Assembly (NCBI GenBank): GCA_965652545.1
Contig: CBFGWV010000333.1
Coordinates: 1-5,152, forward strand
Source of the DNA: CBFGWV01 sp965652545
GTDB lineage: Bacteria; Pseudomonadota; Gammaproteobacteria; Competibacterales; Competibacteraceae
Direction of reading: 5' to 3'
DNA length: 5,152 nt
How positions within the stretch are numbered: position 1 is the stretch's first letter; every line of letters begins with the position of its first letter. The position numbers and the translations under genes were made by a program. Shown in pieces: positions 1 through 5,152 of the stretch. The notes beneath the pieces are model-generated. The model did no database searches. It worked only from the letters and a program-made list of their open reading frames with translations, and was not told the DNA's origin.

Positions 1-12
1 GATCCCAGGGGC
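1..12. repeat. Possible truncated third copy of the 29-bp repeat end at the window edge
   Basis: The first 12 bases (GATCCCAGGGGC) are identical to 3883-3894, which spans the outer end of the right arm of the inverted repeat plus two bases beyond it. Both are read in the same frame and give IPGAP followed by a Pro/Gly stretch, and both lie in linkers just outside a domain (here the condensation domain). The rest of the element would lie left of the window. Twelve bases alone do not prove it. Confidence 0.4.
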
Positions 13-3000
13 GCCGATCCCGGGCGGTGGTACGACGTCTGTAGCCACCCTCACGCTCCCACTGACCCCCGCCCAGCAACAGCTCTGGTTGCTGGCCGAG
101 GTAGACGACACTGCGTCCCTGGCGTACACCGAATGCCTGGCCTTGCAGATCGACGGTCACCTGGACCCTGACGCCCTGGACGCCGCCCTGCGCCGCCTGG
201 TCAGCCGCCATCAGGCCTTACGCACGGCCATCGCCGCCGATGGCCGCACCCAGGACATTCTCGACACCGCCCCTATCGCCCTGGTCCGCGCCGGCGGCGA
301 GGACCGTGACGCCTGGCTTGCCGCCTTCCTGGCGCGGCCGTTCGACCTGTCCGCCCCACCGCTGCTGCGGGTCGGTCTGTTGGAGGAGGGCCCGCACGGG
401 CAGGTTCTGGCCCTGGCCGCCCACCACATCGTCGTCGACGGTTGGTCCATGGCCTTGCTGGTCAATGACCTGGTCACCTGTTACCGCACAGAGGTGGAGG
501 GCGGCGGCCCACCCGAGGCCCCACTGTGCCAACTCGGCGATCTGGTGCGCTACCAGCAGACCGCCCTGGACGGTGCACGCCGAGCGGTGCTGGAAACCTA
601 TTGGCGCGACGCGCTGACCCCGTTGCCCGCAGCGCTGGCCCTGCCCACCGACCGCCGTCCCGTACCCGGCGCCCGCCGCCACGGTGGTCGTCATCGCTTT
701 ACCCTGGACGGCGAACTGCGCCAGCGTCTGCAACGCCTTGGCCGTTCGGCCAAGGCCACCCCGTTCGCGGCTCTGCTGGCGGCGGTGAGCGCCTTCCTGC
801 ACCGGCTGACCGGCCAGGACGACCTGCTCATCGGCGTGCCGGTCCTCGGCCGCGGTCACGACGCGGACCTCATGGAAGCGGTGGGCTACGCGACCCATTT
901 GATCCCGGTGCGCAGCCGCTGCGATTTCGCCGGCTCCTTCGCCGAGCACTTGGCGCGCAGCCGCACGGCGCTGGTGGAGGCACTGGATCATCAGGATTAC
1001 CCCTACGCCGAGGTGTTGCGTCTGCTCGGCCTGGCCTGGAACGCCGGCCGTCAACCGCTGCTGGAGGTGACCTTCAACCTGGACCGGCCCAGCCCGCCGG
1101 CTGCGATACCGGGTGTGACCGCCCAACTGCTGCCTTCGCCGATGCAGGCGGCCAAATTTCCGCTGTGTATCAACGCCCTGGATGTGGACGGGGCGCTGAC
1201 CGTGGACCTGGACTACGATGCCGACCTGTTCAGCAAAGCGGCCATCGATCGCCTGGCCAGCCAACTGCGGGAGTGGCTGCGCGTGTCGGTCGAGCAGCCT
1301 GAGACGCCGTTGGCGGCACTCTCTCCGGTGGGCGAGGACGAGCGCCGTCTGTTGTTGCAGACCTGGAACGACACCGCCTGCGACTGGCCGGCGGACCGGG
1401 GGCTGGTGCACGAGATGATCGAAGCCCAGGCCGCCCGCGACCCCGAGGCGCTGGCCCTGACCTTCGCCGGCCGCACGATGACCTACGGCCGGCTACTGGC
1501 CGAAAGCGGGCAACTGGCCCAACGGCTGGCCGCCCTGGGCGCGGGGCCGGAGACTACGGTCGCCTGCCTGTTCGATCGCTCCTTCGACATGGTCGTCGCC
1601 CTGCTGGCGGTGATGCGCACCGGCGCCGCTTACCTGCCCATCGCCCTGGACGAGGCGCCCACGCGCCTGGCCGGTGTGCTGGCCGACGCCGGGCCGGTGG
1701 CTGCGCTCACCCGTGCCGGCCTGGCCTCACCCCTGCATGCGGCATTGGCCGAGGGCCGCGAGCTGCTGGCCATCGGCCCCATCGACCCTGCCGCGCCGGC
1801 CCCCGATGTGCCGGCCGACCTCGCCCTCCCGCGGGCGGAGGGCGAGACACCGGCGTATCTGCTCTTCACCTCCGGCTCCACCGGCCGGCCCAAGGGCGTG
1901 GTGTCCGTGCACAAAGGGTTGCGCAACCGGCTGTTGTGGATGCAGCAAGCCTTCCCCATCGGCCCGGGCAAGTCGGTGTTGCAGAAGACGCCGTATACCT
2001 TCGATGTCTCGGTGTGGGAGTTCTTCTGGCCGCTGACCGTCGGTGCCCGTCTGGTCATCGCCGAGCCGGACCTGCACCGTGACCCGCAGGCGATCGCCCG
2101 GCTGATCCGCGACGAGGCGGTCAACGTCTGCCATTTCGTGCCCTCCATGCTGGCGCTGTTCGTCGAGGAACCCGACGCGATGGCCTGTGCCGCGCTGGAG
2201 CGGGTGATGTGCAGCGGCGAGGCCATGCCGCGGGACTTGGTCGGCCGTTTCCATACGTTGGGCTTGAGCGCTGAGCTGCATAACCTTTACGGCCCCACCG
2301 AGGCGGCCATCGACGTCACTCATTGGCCGTGCGCGGACACCCGGGCCGACCCGGTGGTGCCCATCGGCCGGCCCATCGCCAACACGCTGGTGCGTATCCT
2401 CGACGACCGTGGCGATCTGGCCCCGGTCGGGGCCGTGGGGGAGATTCACCTGGGCGGCGTGCAACTGGCCCGGGGCTACCTCAACCGGCCGGAGCTCACC
2501 GACAAAGCCTTCATCCCCGACCCGTTCGCAGCGGGCGGTCGCCTGTACCGCACCGGCGACCTCGGTCGCTGGCGGGCCGACGGCAGCATCGTCTATCTCG
2601 GCCGACGCGACACCCAGGTGAAGCTGCGTGGCCAGCGCATCGAGTTGGGCGAGATCGAAACCGCCTTGCGCGCCCATCCGGAGGTCCGCGACGCCGTGGC
2701 CGCCGTCGTCGGCGACGACCCGGTGGACCGGCGCCTGGCCGCCTGGATCGTGCCTGTGGTTGCCGACAACATGCCACCGCTGGCGAGTGATGGCACGGCC
2801 CCGATCGTCATCGGTACACGTATCGGCGGCGGAGCTGTACCAGAGGCCACCACCCAACCCCCCTCCCCCCTGGCGGGGGAGGGGCTGGGGGAGAGGGGGC
2901 ATCGGCCGGCCACCACCGCGTCCACTGCCACCCCGTTCCACCTCCCCGGCGGCATCCCCATCGAAGCCATCAACCGCGCCGAAACCGTGTTCATGGCCCA

Positions 3001-4423
3001 GGAGCACTTCCTCGACCGTACGTACTTCCGCCACGGCATCGGTCTGCCCGAGGACGCGCTGGTCCTGGACGTGGGCGCCAACATCGGTGTCTTCGCCCTG
3101 TCCGTCGCCGCCAGCCTTTCGGCGGCACGGGTGCACGCCTTCGAGCCCATCCCCTCGGTCCACGCCGTGCTCGCCCGCAACGCCGCCCGCGCCGGCGGCC
3201 GCATCGTCACGCATGCCCTGGCCTTGGGCGAGACCGATGGCGAGGCCGCGTTCACCTGGTACCCGCACGTCTCCATCCTCTCCGGCCCCAGCGCCGACTC
3301 GGACGAGGATGCCGGCGTGGTCCGCGCCTTCTTGCGCCAGAGCGCCGACACCGCGGACATCGACGATGCGCTGCTGGACGAGCTCGTCGCCGGCCGCCTG
3401 GCCGCCGAACGGGTCACCGTACCCACCCGCCGGCTTTCGAGCCTGATCGACACGCTGGACCTTGCGCGTATCGATCTGCTCAAGATCGACGTGGAAAAGG
3501 CCGAATGGGCCGTGCTCCAGGGCATCGACGAGGCCGACTGGGGCAAAATCCGCCAGGTCGTCGTCGAAGTGCACGACATCGCCGGCCGCCTGGCCGCCAT
3601 CCGCGACCGGCTCGAGGCCCTGGGCTTCCAGGTCGCCGCCGAGCAGGAGCGCTGGCTCGCCGGCACCGCCATCCATTGCCTCTACGCCTACCGCCCCGAC
3701 GACATGTTGCCGCCGGTGCCCGCGCCCGACGCCAAGAATCTCCCTGGGATCGCCGAGTTGTACTCGGCAGCCGGGCGTAGCCCGGCCCGACTGCACGTCG
3801 GTACCTGGGACGAGGCGGGTGGTTCGAGTGCCGAGGCTTCGGTTCCGGCCGGCTTTCCGCCGACTGCCGAGTACAACTCGGCGATCCCAGGGGCACCACA
3901 GCCAGGTGCCACTGGCCTGCCTTCCACCTTGCGCGCCTACCTGGCTACCCGTCTCCCGATCCACATGGTCCCCGACCTCGTCACCCTGGTGCCGGCCCTG
4001 CCGCTGACCACCCACGGCAAGATCGACCGCAAGGCGCTGACCCTGCCGGACACCGGCCCGCAGGATTCCCCGCAATCCCAGCCGCCGGAAACCGACCTCC
4101 AGCGTCAGCTTCTGGACCTGTGGCGGGAGCAGCTCGGCCCGCTGGAGATCGGCATCCATGACGACTTCTTCCGCCTCGGCGGCCACTCGCTCATGGCCGT
4201 ACGCCTGGTGGCCACCACCCGCGAGCGCTTCGCCGTCGACTTGCCGGTCAAAGCCTTTCTTGAAACCCCGACCATTGCGGCCATGGCCGCGCGGATAACC
4301 GAGGCCGGCCAGGTCCATACACCGCGCGAGGCCCCGATCCGGCGTGCCGACCGCAGTGGCCGGCGTCTGGACCGTGCCGCCCTTGGGTTGGTGGGGAGCA
4401 GGGACGATGAGCCCGTGCGATGA
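2..4423 (+). CDS. Nonribosomal peptide synthetase module C-A(FkbM methyltransferase)-PCP, 5' partial
   Basis: This is the C-terminal 1473 residues of an NRPS. The frame is open to the left edge; the first possible start inside it (TTG at 89) lies within condensation motif C1 (LTPAQQQLWLLAEVD, from about 62), so the true start is upstream. Order of domains: condensation (about 62-1350) with intact HHxxxDG at 422-442; adenylation with A3 TSGSTGRPKG (1868-1897), A5 NLYGPTE (2282-2302), A7 YRTGDL (from 2546), A8 RGQRIELGEIE (2627-2659); an FkbM methyltransferase (about 2936-3697); then A9 LPIHMVP (3953-3973), A10 HGKIDRKAL with catalytic Lys at 4019-4021; and a carrier domain with LGGHSL, phosphopantetheine Ser at 4187-4189. 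Specificity residues read D-V-W-H-M-S-L-I-D-K, close to known serine codes. The likely role is adding a methylated serine to a growing cytoplasmic peptide. There is no thioesterase, and the protein ends about 35 residues after the carrier domain. The family call is very secure; substrate and methylation site are inferred. Confidence 0.96.
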   Translation: MPGAPIPGGGTTSVATLTLPLTPAQQQLWLLAEVDDTASLAYTECLALQIDGHLDPDALDAALRRLVSRHQALRTAIAADGRTQDILDTAPIALVRAGGEDRDAWLAAFLARPFDLSAPPLLRVGLLEEGPHGQVLALAAHHIVVDGWSMALLVNDLVTCYRTEVEGGGPPEAPLCQLGDLVRYQQTALDGARRAVLETYWRDALTPLPAALALPTDRRPVPGARRHGGRHRFTLDGELRQRLQRLGRSAKATPFAALLAAVSAFLHRLTGQDDLLIGVPVLGRGHDADLMEAVGYATHLIPVRSRCDFAGSFAEHLARSRTALVEALDHQDYPYAEVLRLLGLAWNAGRQPLLEVTFNLDRPSPPAAIPGVTAQLLPSPMQAAKFPLCINALDVDGALTVDLDYDADLFSKAAIDRLASQLREWLRVSVEQPETPLAALSPVGEDERRLLLQTWNDTACDWPADRGLVHEMIEAQAARDPEALALTFAGRTMTYGRLLAESGQLAQRLAALGAGPETTVACLFDRSFDMVVALLAVMRTGAAYLPIALDEAPTRLAGVLADAGPVAALTRAGLASPLHAALAEGRELLAIGPIDPAAPAPDVPADLALPRAEGETPAYLLFTSGSTGRPKGVVSVHKGLRNRLLWMQQAFPIGPGKSVLQKTPYTFDVSVWEFFWPLTVGARLVIAEPDLHRDPQAIARLIRDEAVNVCHFVPSMLALFVEEPDAMACAALERVMCSGEAMPRDLVGRFHTLGLSAELHNLYGPTEAAIDVTHWPCADTRADPVVPIGRPIANTLVRILDDRGDLAPVGAVGEIHLGGVQLARGYLNRPELTDKAFIPDPFAAGGRLYRTGDLGRWRADGSIVYLGRRDTQVKLRGQRIELGEIETALRAHPEVRDAVAAVVGDDPVDRRLAAWIVPVVADNMPPLASDGTAPIVIGTRIGGGAVPEATTQPPSPLAGEGLGERGHRPATTASTATPFHLPGGIPIEAINRAETVFMAQEHFLDRTYFRHGIGLPEDALVLDVGANIGVFALSVAASLSAARVHAFEPIPSVHAVLARNAARAGGRIVTHALALGETDGEAAFTWYPHVSILSGPSADSDEDAGVVRAFLRQSADTADIDDALLDELVAGRLAAERVTVPTRRLSSLIDTLDLARIDLLKIDVEKAEWAVLQGIDEADWGKIRQVVVEVHDIAGRLAAIRDRLEALGFQVAAEQERWLAGTAIHCLYAYRPDDMLPPVPAPDAKNLPGIAELYSAAGRSPARLHVGTWDEAGGSSAEASVPAGFPPTAEYNSAIPGAPQPGATGLPSTLRAYLATRLPIHMVPDLVTLVPALPLTTHGKIDRKALTLPDTGPQDSPQSQPPETDLQRQLLDLWREQLGPLEIGIHDDFFRLGGHSLMAVRLVATTRERFAVDLPVKAFLETPTIAAMAARITEAGQVHTPREAPIRRADRSGRRLDRAALGLVGSRDDEPVR
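62..1350 (+). other. Condensation (C) domain of the NRPS
   Basis: This domain forms the peptide bond between the upstream donor chain and the amino acid on this module's carrier domain. Motifs in order are C1 (LTPAQQQLWLL), C2 (RHQALRT), C3 HHIVVDGWS at 422-448 with the second, catalytic His at 425-427 and the structural Asp at 437-439, C5-like IGVPVLGR followed by VGYATHLIPVR, C6 HQDYPYAEV and C7-like RQPLLEVTFNL. All key residues are present, so it should be active. The region usually reading like GFFVNTLPLR is unusual (GYATHLIPVR), so the subtype (ordinary LCL or one accepting a polyketide or acyl donor) is open. The ends are approximate. Confidence 0.9.
2852..2900. repeat. C-run/G-run palindromic dispersed repeat, translated in frame
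   Basis: A 9-bp perfect inverted repeat, CCCTCCCCC (2861-2869) and GGGGGAGGG (2875-2883), encloses a 5-base loop; flanking C-rich and G-rich stretches continue the element to about 2900. The base composition is sharply different from the surrounding codons. It is read as QPPSPLAGEGLGERGH inside the NRPS. From memory, this peptide string recurs in spurious or in-frame translations of an intergenic repeat common in many proteobacterial genomes. It sits in the linker between the adenylation fragment (A8 side) and the methyltransferase. Its repeat nature is inferred from structure and recognition, since only one copy is in the window. Confidence 0.75.
2936..3697 (+). other. FkbM-family SAM-dependent methyltransferase domain inserted in the adenylation domain between A8 and A9
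   Basis: About 250 residues of a class I methyltransferase interrupt the adenylation domain. Visible motifs are the SAM-binding loop VLDVGANIG (3062-3088), the acidic-loop segment AFEP (Glu at 3143-3145), LLKIDVEKAEW (about 3476-3508) and VVVEVHD (near 3560), all typical of the FkbM family (Methyltransf_21). FkbM itself is an O-methyltransferase in FK506/FK520 biosynthesis, and that chemistry fits a serine-loading host domain. The A8-A9 site is the classic place for methyltransferases inside NRPS adenylation domains; the kutzneride enzyme KtzH, which O-methylates serine, is a precedent for the arrangement. N-methylation of the backbone is the alternative. Long Pro/Gly/Ala-rich linkers containing palindromic repeats lie on both sides. 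Confidence 0.9.
3742..3892. repeat. Inverted pair of REP-like palindromic units (29-bp perfect arms), translated in frame
   Basis: Positions 3742-3770 and 3864-3892 are exact reverse complements over 29 bases, separated by 93 bases. Each arm contains its own hairpin with a 7-bp stem: GCCGAGT-TGT-ACTCGGC at 3752-3768 and its counterpart at 3866-3882. Moving inward, each side has two further hairpins of different sequence: left 3770-3786 (7-bp stem, loop GTA) and 3787-3801 (5-bp stem); right 3850-3862 (4-bp stem) and 3831-3842 (4-bp stem). This two-unit head-to-head layout resembles REP doublets mobilised by REP-associated tyrosine transposases. It is translated without a stop inside the linker between the methyltransferase and motif A9. 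The inverted repeat is directly visible; the REP/RAYT link is inferred. Confidence 0.85.
4090..4320 (+). other. Peptidyl carrier (PCP/T) domain and short C-terminal tail start
   Basis: The segment contains the carrier core DDFFRLGGHSLMAVRLV, with the Ser that takes the 4'-phosphopantetheine arm at 4187-4189, followed by a typical carrier helix (PTIAAMAARI). After it comes REAPIRRADRSG, which resembles the linker that normally leads into a following condensation domain. Instead the protein stops at 4421-4423. The intact Ser implies a functional carrier; the release or transfer partner is not in the window. Confidence 0.92.
4393..4423 (+). promoter_or_regulatory. Possible leftover start region of a lost downstream operon gene
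   Basis: Near the end of the NRPS, GGGGAG (4393-4398) lies 8 bases before an ATG at 4407, and a second ATG (4420-4422) overlaps the NRPS stop in an ATGA arrangement, as in translationally coupled operons. Neither leads to a convincing protein: the second frame stops after 7 codons, and the first runs about 50 codons antisense to the exonuclease gene. This may be the start of a synthetase partner that was deleted, or chance in GC-rich sequence. Confidence 0.2.
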
Positions 4424-4426
4424 GCG

Positions 4427-4975
4427 TCAACGGTTCTCGTTGAGCATGTTGCAGAAAAGCGCGCCTTGCTCGATGGCATCGTCGAGCGCGACATGCGAAT
4501 GGGGGAGCGCATCGAACCAGCGCTTGGGCATGTTCCGCTTCGTGGTCTTTCGATAGTCCGTTTTCAGCATTGCCATGGCGAACGACTTGATGTCCAGGGC
4601 GGAGTGGCTGAACGGGCTCTCGCCGGTAAAACGGATGAGATACCAGTAGACGAACAGGAAGTCGAAGCCGGCGGGGTAGGCCACGAAGACCGGCGTTCCC
4701 TGTAGTGACTTGATCCAGGCGACATAGCGCGCCATCGCCGCCTCCGGAGTTTCCAAATCCGACCGGCAGGCGGCCCAGGCCTCCGGTTGGGTCGCCCACC
4801 ACTGGGCGGTCTTCGGGTGTGCGGAGGCCCCCGGCAAGGTCTCGAGGTTTGCGGAGAATGTCGATACGAGGTGCTTGTCCGCGGTGTACGCGGCCGAGCC
4901 CAGGCTGAGCATCGAATGGGGGCCTGGAATAGGGCCGTCGGTTTCGACGTCTGTGCTGACGTAGATTTCGGTCAT
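4427..4975 (-). CDS. DEDDh-type 3'-5' exonuclease (DnaQ-like fold), putative
   Basis: The product is 182 residues. The N-terminus has the Exo I motif STDVETDG with Asp9 and Glu11; Exo II is AGFDF with Asp105 after a hydrophobic strand (PVFVAY); Exo III is HVALDDA with His161 and Asp166 in H-x4-D spacing. These are the five metal and catalytic residues of DEDDh exonucleases, and the length suits a single-domain enzyme removing nucleotides from RNA or DNA 3' ends. There is no signal peptide or membrane segment, so it is cytoplasmic. The ATG start puts the Exo I strand at residue 4 onward, as usual; only a weak GAG (4983-4985) lies 7 bases upstream. It converges on the NRPS with a 3-base gap and is probably not part of the peptide pathway. 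The substrate (tRNA, mRNA or DNA) cannot be told from sequence. Confidence 0.88.
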   Translation of the reverse strand: MTEIYVSTDVETDGPIPGPHSMLSLGSAAYTADKHLVSTFSANLETLPGASAHPKTAQWWATQPEAWAACRSDLETPEAAMARYVAWIKSLQGTPVFVAYPAGFDFLFVYWYLIRFTGESPFSHSALDIKSFAMAMLKTDYRKTTKRNMPKRWFDALPHSHVALDDAIEQGALFCNMLNENR

Positions 4976-5028
4976 GGTTCAACTCGTAAATTCATAGCGC
5001 CAATTGCACGATCGGGTGAGTCCATGAT
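4976..5028. other. Short intergenic upstream region of the exonuclease gene
   Basis: About 50 bases of lower GC content than the rest of the window lie between the exonuclease start and the stop of the next minus-strand frame. A weak -10-like TATGAAT can be read on the minus strand close to the exonuclease start, but no well-spaced -35 was found, so no promoter is claimed. A tandem CATGATT repeat (5023-5036) begins at its right end. Confidence 0.4.
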
Positions 5029-5151
5029 TCATGATTTGTCAGCGGCCGGGACACATCGCCCGACAGCGTCGGTGTCCTTTGCATCATCATGCTCGAAGCA
5101 GCCGGAGTCCAGAAAACGTAGGGTCTGTCGGATGACCTCATCATTCGTCAT
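5029..5151 (-). CDS. Short or partial hypothetical protein at the right edge
   Basis: The minus-strand frame begins with ATG at 5149-5151 and ends with TGA at 5029-5031, giving 40 residues (MTNDEVIRQTLRFLDSGCFE, then HDDAKDTDAVGRCVPAADKS). The N-terminal part looks like an amphipathic helix with acidic and hydrophobic residues, as in real proteins, and the frame lies on the same strand as the exonuclease, about 53 bases upstream. The window ends one base beyond the ATG, so it could be the tail of a longer gene whose start is outside, and no ribosome binding site can be checked. I do not recognise a family. Confidence 0.35.
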   Translation of the reverse strand: MTNDEVIRQTLRFLDSGCFEHDDAKDTDAVGRCVPAADKS

Positions 5152-5152
5152 C

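Noticed and set aside
89..91. TTG as the true start of the NRPS
   Set aside because: It falls inside condensation motif C1, and the frame continues upstream with LTPAQQQLW and a Pro/Gly linker to the window edge, so it is an internal codon.
2810..2848. Sequence GCGGAGCTGTACC resembling the GCCGAGTTGTACTC core of the inverted repeat, as a decayed fourth copy
   Set aside because: The similarity is short and imperfect and the hairpin is not kept, so chance in GC-rich sequence cannot be excluded.
1727..4318. Minus-strand open frame of 863 codons under the NRPS
   Set aside because: It is an antisense shadow produced by high GC and third-position bias; its translation is low-complexity and lacks recognisable domains, while the plus strand shows complete NRPS motifs.
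4427..4443. Hairpin TCAACG-GTTCT-CGTTGA between the convergent genes as a terminator
   Set aside because: The stem is only 6 bp and there is no T-run on either strand, so intrinsic termination is not supported.
4248..4982. Longer 244-codon minus-strand frame overlapping the exonuclease
   Set aside because: It is in a different frame from the one carrying the DEDDh motifs, is rich in Arg/Gly/Pro, and overlaps the NRPS carrier domain.
5023..5036. Tandem CATGATT pair as an operator
   Set aside because: Two 7-base copies with no matching regulator or well-placed promoter are too little to support a regulatory call.

Overview
The window is GC-rich (roughly 70% by eye in the large gene, lower near the right end) and looks like a high-GC proteobacterium, probably a gamma- or betaproteobacterium. 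That assignment rests on the composition and on two kinds of palindromic dispersed repeat of the sort scattered through such genomes. No sequence here fixes the genus.

Positions 1 to 4423 (+) are one long reading frame, open at the left edge. It encodes the last module of a nonribosomal peptide synthetase (NRPS): condensation domain, adenylation domain, peptidyl carrier domain. The adenylation domain is split between core motifs A8 and A9 by a complete FkbM-type methyltransferase. The specificity residues read as D-V-W-H-M-S-L-I-D-K, which points to serine. The predicted job is to load serine, methylate it (most likely on the side-chain oxygen) and condense it onto a peptidyl or acyl chain from an upstream module. 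No thioesterase, epimerase or reductase domain follows the carrier domain, so the chain must pass to another protein or the assembly line is cut short here.

The most unusual point is where the repeats lie. The linker entering the methyltransferase contains a C-run/G-run palindrome (about 2852 to 2900). The linker leaving it contains a perfect 29-bp inverted repeat with nested hairpins (3742 to 3892). The first 12 bases of the window, in the linker before the condensation domain, match the outer end of that second repeat in the same reading frame. All are translated without a stop. Domain junctions of this synthetase therefore seem to tolerate, or to have been shaped by, mobile palindromic repeats.

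Three bases after the synthetase stop, a convergent minus-strand gene (4427 to 4975) encodes a small DEDDh-type 3'-5' exonuclease, probably a housekeeping gene that marks the edge of the biosynthetic locus. A further minus-strand frame (5029 to 5151) runs into the right edge and may be a short or partial gene. No rRNA, tRNA, CRISPR array or transposase gene was seen.
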